From Gonatopus flavifemur (lineage: Eukaryota; Arthropoda; Insecta; Hymenoptera; Dryinidae): DNA of 64,000 nucleotides. The notes under the pieces are model-generated. The model saw only the letters and a list, made by a program, of their open reading frames with translations, was not told where the DNA came from and searched no databases. Each line of letters begins with the position of its first letter. Positions within the stretch are counted from its first letter, which is position 1. Below are positions 26,161 to 38,600 of this stretch, in pieces. The stretch spans positions 22,202,001 to 22,266,000 of the forward strand of contig JAFFJZ010000006.1 of the NCBI GenBank assembly GCA_018340375.1, read 5' to 3'. The position numbers and the translations under genes are program-made.

Positions 26161-29100
26161 AAAATCTCTGCTTTCTTTGCTATTACAGCTAACAAAATTG
26201 CTGTAATAGCAAAGAGGTGGTTTGTGAAAAATCAGGTTTCGCTGTCATAGCAGTCTTCCTTTTCTCCTTAAATTTGTGTTTTCAATTGACAGAATTTACG
26301 ATGATGTTGGAGTCTTTCTCTTCTCAGTGAATGAAGAAAAAATGAACTTCCTTTCTGGTAATGAAATAAAATATTTGAAAGCTGTGACGAAATATTTTAA
26401 GGAATACTGAATATTTCTTCGATTGAATACACATTCAATTGACTCAATAAAACTCTTTTCAAATGAACTAAGTATTTTCTTTGTCATGACTCTTGCTGGT
26501 CTTTACTCACAATAATCACTTACGATAAATTGTAAGGAAAAATATCCTTGTACTGGTAAATCAGATTGTTCTATTAAATTACCTACGCATTGCCTTAAAA
26601 TGTTGATTGACTGAAATGTCTCGTGACGTTTAACGCACTTCCCAATCAATGCATCATGGCTTTGATGAAACACATTCCCTCATCAAAAGATAAAATACTA
26701 CAATGATTTGAAGAGCATTGATTTTCGAAATAAAATTCTTTGACCTTCCTAACAATCCCAGTACCTCACATAACACATTACGAGATCTTTAAAGTATCTA
26801 AGAATATTGCTGCAACATTACCGAGACAATATTCTGAGGCATAAATATGGCAAATGTGTCATCTTTATCTGTATCTTATGCGATAAAATACTACCGCATA
26901 TTTGAAAACAACTGTCAGAAATGAAACCTCACATCACTCATAAATACTTTCTACTCAGAGGATTCCTTTCAACTCAAGTTTGAATAAATAAATAATGATA
27001 CCTTACTTTTCTTCCGCCCACGCTTCCTATTATATTTGAGCATATATATCTAAATTAAAACAATGAAGCAGCTTGCTCGACAAACACATATCTCTCTATA
27101 TCAAACTTTCTTTTTCAAATGCAATAAAACTAAGTTAATCGATGTTTCGATTCTTGGAAAGGGTGTCGAGTATTCAAACGTGGTAGTAGCAGTCGATTAG
27201 GCACCCTCAATAAGCAACAAGGGTTCTTCCCCTCCTTCTCTGTCGGTTCTGCGATTGGTCGATCATAGCCACTCCTCCATAGGCGTTCCTGGATAGCAAA
27301 GCCAAAGAAATTTCCAATCCGGAGGCCAATCCACACACCATCGCATATCACGAGACTTTTCGTTCCGATTGTCTCGACCCAGAAGCAGCGATCACCAAGA
27401 CTTGAGTTTAGTACGCAACGTGCGTTGATTCAGTCTATGGCATGAACTCATGTCATGTGCATCGCATGCACGGATTATGGAATTGTGATTATCGTCGTGA
27501 TTGTCGTCGTCGTTGTCGTTGTTGTTATTATAGTTCCTGGTTTTTGTTTTGTTGTTTTGGTTTCACGTATACCATCGATCGAAGAAAATATCAGAAAGCG
27601 ATGTGTCAATCGTGATAAGATTCTTAAGGTGTCAACGGATGAACTGTTGTTTTGATCTGCAGTGGAGTGACGTTTGAGATCATTATATCATCTTTTGGAA
27701 ACTCTTAATAAGTTCGGGGGAATCGGAAGACTTCCGTTAACTCTTGCAACATTTGTCAATCAACTACAACTATGGTAGTGTTGTGAGTATTGATTTATCG
27801 ACAATAAGTATATTTTCTGAAATTCAATTCAACGTAATGAATGTTATCATATCAAGATTCATTTCATGCAGTGTTTGAACAATGACTGCAGAATTAGTGG
27901 AGTCTAGGAAAACATTTTTCTGCTAAAACTTTTTGCATTGAACTTTCCTTGAATGGAGTGCCAGATATGTGTGGATCATTTCGAAAATTATGAACTCAAA
28001 ATTAGAAGTTGAAAGCCAGCAGCTAAGTGATGTAATTTTTTAATGATAGGCCCTGTCAAAAATTTGGGCAATCGAAATACAACAGCTTGAAGTTGAAAGC
28101 TACGGTATTCATTTTTGACATAAAAGACATTCAAGTCTAGTTTAGTCAAAAGGTTCAAAAGTTAGCTGCTAGTTTTTAGCTGCTAGGGTCAGCTCCATCC
28201 CAAATTCTATAAATTTGATACAATATAAAACTCAAAAATTCCTCTGTAATGGTTATATGGACCATGTTTACGATGAATTTTCTTTACCAAATATTGCCAA
28301 AAGTAACAGTGGATTCCATAAAGCGAAGAATATTTTTCTCAACATTCAAGGATTTGTGATCCCCAGCGTGTATGGATTTTGGTCTCACTTTGGCCCAGTA
28401 TAGGCCCCATTGTATGTACATCCTAGAGATATTATGCTTAACACAGTTACCATTTGGTACCCAATCAGTGGATGTGTTCAACGAATTGATATAATTGCAG
28501 TAACCTAATCCAAGAGTATTTCATACAATTTGATTCAAATGACTATTCTAACTGAACGAAACAGGAATTCAAAATTTCAAAGACGGACCCTTTTGAAAGG
28601 AGTAACTGGAGAAGGAACTATAGTTGCGAGTTTTAGAAGGGATCAAAAAATCAAACAAACACACAACAAACATAAAGATTGCAAAGTAAAACCTACTCAT
28701 GTACCGCTCCGAATGATGATAAGATAAGAAATACACAAATTTACCCTTTTGGGATAAACAACTATTCCCTACTGATGCTCTTTTTCTCTGAACTAAACAT
28801 TGTTTTTTGAATGTGAATGAACTTATTTTCTCTACGTACAACTAATCTCCCTAAATATTTGAGTAACTCTTTGAGGTCTCTTTTTTTGCTTCAATATATG
28901 TATGCACTTATAAATAATTTAATTATTCACTCAAAAAATCCTCGTCCATTTAGTTCAATCGAATCTTGACTAACCAAAATTGTCGACTTTTAATTACACT
29001 CCGGTAAATTCTCGATTTTAATAATTTTATGGTCGATTATGGAGACTGTTTGCGACCAGGATATATTCAAAATGCAACTCTCCACTCTACGTGAGCTAAA

Positions 29101-29344
29101 AAACATTGCTTTTCAATCGCGAAAGCTCTATTTTTCAACCAAAGAACTACAAGGGGGTATCCTGAATTGAAAGGTTCCAAAACAGCGTTTCTTTGTAGTT
29201 TTTTTTTTCAGAAAGGGAAAGAGAAATGAATCCATTGAACTTCAAGGTACATTGTTGTATACCTACAATTTAAGTGTATAAACAAAATGTTTTGGAAAGT
29301 AAAATGAATAAAGTACACAGCATATTCATAAGGCGCTGTAATAG
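26161..29344. other. No gene seen
   Basis: Apart from the GTC/GTT repeat, only short unrecognised frames. Confidence 0.5.
27490..27535. repeat. GTC/GTT trinucleotide repeat
   Basis: Degenerate GTCGTCGTTGTCGTTGTTGTT run similar to that at 5408. Gives a Val-rich spurious frame. Confidence 0.85.
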
Positions 29345-29662
29345 AATATTACAGTGTACTACCGGATCAAAGCGGACAGTAATTTTTCTCGTAGAAGCCA
29401 ACATGGCGCCCTAATCCGCAATGTAAAAACGCTGCCTCGATGTTCCCCTAAAATATGGGAGCAACAGAATTCCACCATGAATAGGGAACCTTGCACCCTG
29501 ATTTGGTAGGCTTTTTCCTCATTTTTTAAAGAATTTCACCCCCACAAGGCAGAATAATTCCTCGAAGCGGCAAAAAAAAGTCCTCTATTTCTGATTGAAA
29601 AACAATTCAAGGGAGGAAAAATCCCCAATATTTTCAACATTGCGGTGATACACTGTAATATT
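29345..29662. mobile_element. MITE-like element, 318 bp
   Basis: Perfect 15-bp terminal inverted repeat: GAATATTACAGTGTA at 29345-29359 and TACACTGTAATATTC at 29648-29662. The interior is unpaired and non-coding. Target duplication not clear. Confidence 0.6.
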
Positions 29663-31418
29663 CAATCAAACATTTTCTCCGTGCGGAAAAGATGCAGCTT
29701 GTAGTTCTAAAGGGGGTATTTTGGCCCAGAAGCACAAATCTCAGCCATTTTTGCAAATGCCATATAAAAAACACCAACAACACTTTCACCGTCTATTTTT
29801 ATATCCATTGATATCTCAAGAATGTACAAAAAAACTTTTTCATATAAATCTGGTGGGAGATAGACTATAGAGGGATATTCAGAGAATGTTTATATAAAAT
29901 TTCAAGTAAATTGGTTGATGAGAACTTGAGATATGTCAATCGTACTGAGAAAAATAATTTTGAGAAGGTTTCAGACAGCTTAATGATACATGATGCTCAC
30001 CCTTTTGTATGAAAATTCTTGTGAGAACATACTTTTAAAGCTCTGAACTATGGAAAGAACTCCCTTAACTCCTTTTGGGTGGACTAAAATAATGAAAGAT
30101 CGTGAAATTATCAACTTTCATCGAGCTCGATGAAAAACTGTGTTCTTCACAAAAAACATTTAAAGGTGCCACCAATAGACTTTTTGATCAACTTTTTTAG
30201 TTTATTCACAAAAGAATTTCGAACTTTTATTCCATTCAATAGGTCGTTTAATTTTTTAGCTATCAAGCCCATCAGTTCACAAAAATTATGGACATAAAAA
30301 CTGGACAAATTATCAATGATTAGTTATTCACGTTAATAATCTGCTGATCAGCTATTTTTGGTCCATTTATCAATCCTTCTGATTCTTCAAAATCTGTCAA
30401 ATTTGAACAATAAAAATGAAACCTTGTTTTTTAGATTTTCTAATGCAGGTCACCCCTGTAATGAACTAAAAAATGAACATGTAATCATGAAGGAAGTCAA
30501 ACTATCTATGATATTTCCGTATTCAATTGGAAAGCTCAATTATAAACAATTCGACCAAATCGCTGGAACAAACATATAAACTCGACTCCTGTTCACAAAA
30601 TGGAATAGTTCCAACTGACACAGTTCAATAAAAATCATAGAAAATAAACTAACATAATTTATATCCAACCAAAGAAAGAAATCTATAAAATCCTGTACCA
30701 AAAAAATTTTTTATCGAATTTATATAAAAATTGTATATAATTTTTGTGGATTGTGCATTTACTTTATACCAATTATACATAAATTTGATTAAATAATGTC
30801 CCTGTGCACAGTTTTATATACTTTGAATTCAGTTAAAAAAGCAACAATACAATATATTATTACACATACAAAATTAACGAAAAAAAATATATACTATCTG
30901 TTGCCCAATATCATAGTTGAAATTTCCAAATTTATGAAACCAATCTGAAATATGGAGATTGATTCATTATTGTATTCTTGAAGAAGTCTGATTTGTATAT
31001 GATTTTTATATAATTCAATTCAATTTACACAAAAATTGTACACAATTGGAAAAATTCTTCTACTGTCGTGGATATTATTGTTTATTGCAATGAAAGAATA
31101 TAATCAAAAACACCTTTCCATGAACGGCAATCAATGAACAATAAAATTTTGAAATTGTTATTCCATTCAACGAGAATTCAAGCACTTCTAATAAACGAAT
31201 ATATCAATAATTGCCTATAAAAATTTAATATGAGAAAAGAAATTCAATCCTAAATCTACAGTTCTCTTTTTGAATTGAATATTATTCTCACTCAATCTTG
31301 AAGTCAAATGCAACCAAATTGAGACTTTGGTAACTACCATCACGGCATTGATTTCTCTCCGGAGGGAGAGGAACATTTTCCCAGTTTCCCATGTTGCGCC
31401 TAATCACTGGTGGGCGTT

Positions 31419-31426
31419 ATGCGGGT
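31419..31426 (+). promoter_or_regulatory. Perfect match to GCM-protein binding motif nearest to gcm
   Basis: ATGCGGGT, 4.2 kb upstream of the gcm start codon, in a short stretch less AT-rich than its surroundings. Known: fly Gcm activates its own gene through such octamers. That this one works is inference. Confidence 0.35.
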
Positions 31427-31627
31427 TTTCCGTTTAGTGCTTGGAGGCGGTATAAAGACCTTTCATTGGATGATCGGGATTCGTTAAAATCCCCTCGTAA
31501 CACACATGCGCGTTTCAACGTATGTATTGCGCACGATAGTACAGTATAGAGGTATAAAAATAAAATAAAACAATCTAGTATTATCTGTAAGATGCTTTAA
31601 TTATTTCATTGATATTGATGAAGGGCG

Positions 31628-31647
31628 AAGAGAGAGAGAGAGAGAGG
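31628..31647. repeat. AG dinucleotide microsatellite
   Basis: (AG)n of about ten units. Confidence 0.9.
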
Positions 31648-34150
31648 AGGACGCTTTTATATGATTTACAAACCTATATTATTTGATTTGAGAATTGGAG
31701 GGATAATTAAACGGTTGAAAATTTGTATGACCGATACTATTGTTGAAATATAATAGCAGTTTTTTGTAGTAAAATTAGAAGAATATTATTCAATGGTTTC
31801 GGTCTCATTGACAATGTACAAGAGCTTCGCTGGACGGAAACAAATTATTTGATCAGTTCTAAACACTTGACCTTATCTTCGCATTTATTTAATTCGGGTG
31901 GATAATCGGAGACCTTGGATAATCTTATTCGTGAACCCGATTTACGGATATATGTACCTACCAGACGCGTCGCACCATTGATCACGACCCAACACCTCGA
32001 AGACAGATTAAACGAATGTCCGCCGGTAAGACGATCCCCCTTTATCTTCAATCTCTCTCCCGAGAACTCTCTTTTCTTCTCTTTTTCTCTTTCTTTGTAC
32101 ATTCTCATTCAGTATTTTATATACGTTTTCCAACATGCAGAAATAATTCTGTCTTCCACGCGATTCACTCGGAAAAAGAAAGAGGGAAATGATATTGGCA
32201 CCAAAAGAGCATACATACAGAGTGTTTCTTAGTTTGAAACAATACAGTAGTCGCAATGACGAGGTGAAGATACAGCGGTTGGATCTGAACGATTGCTCAT
32301 CTTGCAACCCCCCCTGAATGACTAGAAATTTCCTAGATCCGAAGAGAAACTCCCCATCCAAAAACACTGAATACTCCCATCGATCTTACCGATCTCAATT
32401 TATGAAATTAAAGAGTTTCTGTCGTTCAAAAAAATATTTATTATATAGACAGCGTTATAATTTGATTGAAATTTATAAAAGTTTCCAACTCTTGCTACCT
32501 GAACGGTAGTTCGATTTTGAATTCCTCATAAACAAGTAGATTAGATTACAATTTACTTGATTTGAGGAATATATTCTTACTTGCTTATTAATTGTCGAGG
32601 GATGGTTACCGTAGACCGTATACATCACACCCCAACATAAGATTTATACGGAATACACTTACGTCCTCCAATAAGAAAGAGATCTCTTTCAGCCCACGCT
32701 TGAAATCGGTCCCTTTTATGTATCGAGAGTGGCGATAGAATGGAAGCTGACAGTTTACCGGGTATTAATTATACTTGAAATTCGAGTATGTGTCTTAGTT
32801 ATATACAAAGAGAAGACATGCCATTGTGCCGTATCCAATGTACAGTGAATATGGTGATTCTACGATCATAATCAACCGCTCATCCAGTATAAGCGTATGA
32901 TGTGTTACATTCGTCTATGGGCATCCAAAATAGGGATCGAGATTTAATGCAGTCAGAGAGAAAAGTTTTCATTTCCTTCGAATTGAATTAGAAAGTGAAT
33001 TTCGAATCAAAATGAATGTAATATCATTTACTACCCATGATGCACTACTCCCTACCATCTTTTGTATTCTCTCTTCAGAGATTACAGAGAGGAAATTTTT
33101 CTCCAAGAGAAACGACAGAATTTCTTGAATTGAAACTGAGCTATCAACTTTTTATTTAACAAACAAAAAACCAGACATTTTTCTCCTTCAATTGAGAATA
33201 ATGAATAATTCATATGATATTTAATAAATTTCGTATTCGATTAACGGTAACTTCATTGAGCTTCAGCTTATAGAATCATTCGATTCATCGACAAATATAC
33301 CGTACAATTATTAATCATTGTGACTCCAAGACTCATCAGTTCGGATACACAGCGCATCCCGGACAACCCACGTGAGCTTCTAAATTTGGAGCGTTTTGTT
33401 GTTCATTGACTGTATCCCTTTTTTTTTTATTCTCACTTGTACTATCACGAGACATTCTCCTTTTTGTTTTCACACCTCAAGAATTGGCAAGAAAAAGATA
33501 TTTAAAAAAATCTCGCCCAACCGGTTTTATTGTATCCTTTTTTCTATCGAGTCGTGTTTCATTGGGACTCCTTCGCAAAAGTATCTCATGACGAGCGACA
33601 CTTCTTCTTTTTTTCTATTGTGCAATGACAGAGAAATTATTTGAAGTCAAGATTTTGAGAATTTCTTCCCAATTCTGTGGAGTTGAAATTTCATCTATGT
33701 TCAGCACAAATGAAGTTTCATTCCAGTGATTTTTCAATCATTCAAATCAACATCTTCAACTTCAACTTCTCAATTCAAAAGAAGTTGATCCCACATTTAT
33801 ACACACTCTAAGATATTTTATCCATCGAAAATGTTCTGGAGCTTTTATTTACATTCACAGCAGAATGATTTAAGAACATTGTTTTCTCCCGACTCTCTTC
33901 TATTACGATTATATCTTTTTTCTTTGAACCCACGTTATTAAACGAGCTCATCACCTTTCCCTGGACTCTGTGCGAAACGAATCTATACACGAGAAAGCGG
34001 AAGTCCTTTTGTCCTCAATAAGTCTCGATAGGGAGAGGAGAGATAATTTTATGACTCTCACTTTGTTACAGTAATACGTTATACGTTAAATATGTGCCGA
34101 GAGGAAGAATTGTCAAGGCGTGTAAGCATTTACTATAACCGAGTCGACAC

Positions 34151-34200
34151 CTTCTTCTTCTTCTTCTTCCTCTTCTTCTTGTTCTTCTTCTTCTCCTCCT
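34151..34200. repeat. TTC trinucleotide microsatellite
   Basis: (TTC)n interrupted by CTC and GTT units, giving a poly-Phe spurious frame. Confidence 0.9.
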
Positions 34201-35582
34201 TCGGTGAAAAAGAAAGAATGCTAGAAGAAAGAGAGAAAGGAAGTAACAAATGCACGTGTGGTGAAGAAAGAAGCCGAGAGTGAGTGAATGATTGCTCGGA
34301 TCGGTGATAAAGTCATCGCCTTTAGCATCGCGTAAGATGATACATCGGCGAACGATGCGGTCTTCAGATTATCCTTTTTCACTCCCAAGTACAAGAGAAA
34401 AAAACTACCCAAAAACACCCGACGATAAAGTACGAACAATAATAGACTTGTGGAATGATAAGACACGTAGTAACATTCCCTGATATACATTGCTAAAATT
34501 TGATTGAGAGAAAATTTACCGATGAATCCTGAAGAAGAGGAAAGAGAACGACACGCAACCAGATGTAGATTTCCATTACAAGTTCTTTTCTGCTGTTCGT
34601 GTTTAGATTTTCTTATAAGATAGATACAAGAGCTAAGATTCTCAGGCTGTTGAAATATCACTAGAGAGCCACCTATAGAAAAGGGGGAGAAATTTCTCAA
34701 CAAGTTTCTTCTTATTCTTCTTCTTTCTCGTTCCTTCAAAGGCGTATTTACATTGGATATCTTATCGGATCTCTTGACAAGATTAACTCGCGTGTTAAAC
34801 GAGTTAATCTTCTTCACGCAATTTGTGTTTATGTATCTCTATTTCAATAGCTATTGGAATTACTTTTGAATGATTAAAAGGTGAAAACTGTGTGCACCTG
34901 AATTTACCTATTGAATGAAACAATGATACAGACAGGGAATAATCCGTTACTGCGATGACTGCGTATCACTTTTTGCCTCTTTTGCATTAACTTGGTCAAT
35001 CTATGCGTTACATATGAATTGCCATCGCCCACGATTTGGTACAAAAAGATTCATGTGCGAGATGATGTGCGTGTCACGTTATTTTCCTGAATTTTAAAAA
35101 CACCTACTCGTAAATTCGTCCTTTAACAATTACAAATGATCGTGTTCGAACACCACGTGTAAAAATCTTGTAGAATTTTCATTCGCGGTCGAGACGTATT
35201 CTGAAAATCTCGTTGAATTGAAATGCAAGGAACGCAAGATTATTCGTCTTCAGCAGCGCGCAATAGCGTGCAACGTACACGCGCACACGCGAGATAAAGC
35301 ACCGATTTATGGTGCTCACTTGGCTATACTTTGCGCGCTCCATACTTATGGGAACCCGTGGGTGGCCTGACAACAAGGAGCACGTATTCAATTCTGTCGT
35401 AACCTCTTTCCGGAATCCTTGTACGATGACTACGAGCTGTAAGAAAAACGGTAGATCGATCGCCAAGAAACGAGAGCTTAAGAAATTATCAGGCACATTC
35501 GAAAGTCTTTCATGATCCACACTCAAAATCGAACAATTAATATTCTTTTGTCATGGAATTAGATGTTGAAATCCAATGATTC

Positions 35583-35615
35583 TTGTTTTTCAGGAGTCGT
35601 GTAGGGTCGCCGACT
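35583..35615 (+). promoter_or_regulatory. Probable 3' splice site and 5' leader of gcm
   Basis: A pyrimidine-rich tract, TTGTTTTTCAG, ends at 35593, 22 bases before the gcm ATG. Inference: the transcript has at least one further upstream exon, non-coding or coding a few residues. I could not identify that exon or the promoter in the upstream 35 kb. Confidence 0.5.
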
Positions 35616-35696
35616 ATGTCAGCGACTGTCGCTGGCAATCAACAACAGCAACACCCTCATCAAGAATGGGATATCAACGATTCGAACGTACCAAGG
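35616..35696 (+). CDS. gcm: gcm coding exon 1
   Basis: Encodes residues 1-27, MSATVAGN, a short Gln/His run, then [11 protein letters not shown], the conserved entry to the GCM domain (fly and human Gcm share EWDIND). The ATG has A at -3. The donor is AGG|GTATGG, phase 0. No other ATG in frame lies between the upstream acceptor and this one, so it is the best start unless a coding exon is spliced on at 35594. Confidence 0.88.
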
Positions 35697-38600
35697 GTAT
35701 GGACTACTTTTTTATTGATCAACTATCACGACTTTTGCCTTTAGAATCGATTGAGTTATCATGATGATTTCTCAAATAGAACAATTTGTATCGATATGCG
35801 GATATGTTGCTGAAGTTTGAATCGTTCATTGAAACGAATTAATGATCGAGTAACCCCAAATACTCAGATCCAAACACAGTCAAGACTCAGAATCTTGCAG
35901 CACGTTCTTTAAACGATGTTTCCAATTTCAAGGAGTTAATTCGTGAAGATAAATAACGATGATTCATCAGATTTTGTGAGTTTGAACTTTCGGTTCGTTT
36001 TTATCAACGATTCAAACTTCTAAAACATTATGCAGACTGGAATAACCCATTGTGTGAATTTGTAGGTTGTGGATTTCGATCCATGGTGCGAATGGGCGGA
36101 TGGTCACGTAAGAAGAGTGTATGGTCCTAATTGTGAGGAAGCGAGAAGGCACGCCTCTGGATGGGCCATGAGAAATACGAATAATCACAACGTTAGTATC
36201 CTAAAAAAATCCTGTCTCGGAGTGTTGGTGTGTTCACAAGAGTGTATATTACCTGGGGGTGGTAGGGTCCATCTACGACCAGCAATCTGCGATAAGGTAA
36301 ATCTTTGATCTATGTATTCAATAATTTTCCAAAAAGTTACATCGATAAGACTCGGGATTTTATATAACAATATGTAACTTTGAAATCTCATTGAACAACG
36401 TTCTCACAAAAAGAATGTGAAAAAGACCACTGCGAACAATAATTGTGGAATTTTCCTCCAAAAAATGGTGGCAGTAAAGTTTCTCTAATGTTTCTAAAAT
36501 TAGGGGAGAAAATCCACCAACAGTGTGAAGAAAAATTCCCCACATTTTTTTACAGTAAAGTAATATTTTCAACACAAAAAAATTGATTTTTTTCACATTT
36601 TGAAGCGAAAATTGAAGGAAATAATAGAAAAAATGATGAATGATTGTTTGTTTCCAGGCAAGAAAAAAACAGCAAGGCAAACCTTGCCCGAACAGACAAT
36701 GCAATGGCCGATTGGAGATACTTTCGTGTCGCGGTCACTGCGGTTATCCTGTCACACACTTTTGGCGCCACACTGAACACGCAATATTTTTTCAAGCGAA
36801 AGGCCAACACGATCATCCAAGACCTGAAGCTAAATCAACGTCTGAAGCGAGAAGAAGTGTCGGTGCGGGAAGAAGAGTGCGAGGCTTAGCTATGATGATC
36901 GCGAGAGAAACAGCTTTAGGCACAAAAGTGAGTAATTAGAACATTCGTCCTTCTATTGGAATATTATTTCATTTGGATCCTTGTTATACTGATTTATAGT
37001 TACGAATAAAAAATTCATTCGAGTCCTCGCTAGGATGCCTACAAAAACCAAACAAAATGATAGGACAATTGATGCATTTTGATATTTCGTGTAATGTAAT
37101 GGATTATACATTAAATTCTTATACCATACTTATTCCATATATTCAAACAGTTCTATTGCATCACGAGGTCTCCCAGTCGTCATTTTCTTTCCATAGATTT
37201 CAGGCTTTTTCAAATAATTACTCATAGCATGATGACTTCTATGCAACAGATTTACGATTGCAGTAGTAATATTTGGTCCATTTCACACTAAGGTAGATGA
37301 CCCCATTTATGAACGCGACCCCTTTAATGAACGTTTTGGTTTTTGATTCATAGTACTTTTCATTTAGTGCTTTAATTTCATCCAAGCATGACTGACTGGA
37401 TACTAACTCAACCGCTGTTATGTAAATAAATTCAGAATAATATGCCATAGGAAAGATATAATAGATAAACGATTGTTCGCTAATGGGGGTTAAGGTGTTC
37501 ATTAATGGGGCCGGTCACCTTATATGAAATGGAAGCTTTTTAATTCTATACAGAGATGAGAGTTTGATATCTCATCTTCGAATCACCGTTCTTAAGTTAC
37601 TATTGACTAACGATAAGATAAAAAAATAATAAATAATAACACATGTCCATGGAGAATACAGGAAAGGATTATGATCACAATACTTTTGAAGTGTCCTCGA
37701 AAACATAACCTAGATTGCCCTGGTAAAAAAAATCTCTCTGAATTTCTCTATATTTTGGGACAAATTTCAGAGAGATTCAGAGTAATTCCAGCGAAATTCA
37801 GAGGAAGTTAGAGAATTTTTCGATAGTGATACGTTCTGAATTCTTCAACTTTCTCTGAATCTCTCCACATATCACTGAATCCCTCAGAATTTTATATATT
37901 TAAATTTCAAAGCTCCCTCTGAGTTTACCTGAATATCTCTAAATTTCTCTAAATCTCCTGGAATCTAATGTATTCAGATTTCAAAGCTTCCTCTGAATTC
38001 CTCTGAATTTCTCTGAATTTCTGTGAATCTCTCTGGATTGCTCTGGATCTTTCTGAATTCCTCTGGATGTTTCTAAAAAATTTTTTCTTAATTTATCTTC
38101 CTTTGGAAGCCTCTGAAATTTCCAAAAAGCCTCTGAAATGCAGGACCAAGAATTGTACTGAATTAATTCCTCTCTGACTTCCCCAAACTCCCCCGGATCC
38201 CTCTGAATTTCTTTGAATCTCTCTGAATTTTTCTGAAAAATCCCACGCACAATGTTTCCTAATTCACCTGTCTCTGTGAGTCTCTGACATTCCCTGAATA
38301 CCTCTGGAATCCTGAACCAAAAATTTAGCTGAATTATTTCCTCTCTGAATTTCTCTGAATTCCTGTGAATCTCTCCGAATTACTCTGAATCTTTCTAAAT
38401 TCCTCTGAATATTTCTAAAGAGTCCACGCACAATTTTTCTTAATGTATCTGTCTCTGGAAGTCTCTAAACCTTCCAGAAAGCCTCTAAAATGCAGGATCA
38501 AAATTTTACTGGATTTATTACTCTTTGAATTTCTTAGACTTCCCCCGCATCTCTCTGAATTCTGCTGAATCTCTCTGAATCTTTCTGAAAAATTCCATGC

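Larger units (their letters stand above)
29663..35582. other. Upstream flank of gcm, no exon identified
   Basis: AT-rich 29.7-31.3 kb, then slightly more mixed composition. Frames at 31845-32367 and 34221-34817 are unrecognised. The gcm promoter and any 5' UTR exon could be here or farther upstream. Confidence 0.45.

Noticed and set aside
34221..34817. 198-codon minus-strand open frame upstream of gcm
   Set aside because: Leu/Ser/Phe-rich translation of low-complexity TTC/GAA sequence; no family recognised.
37981..38250. Glu/Arg-rich minus-strand frame ([17 protein letters not shown])
   Set aside because: It is a translation of the CTCTGAAT tandem array.
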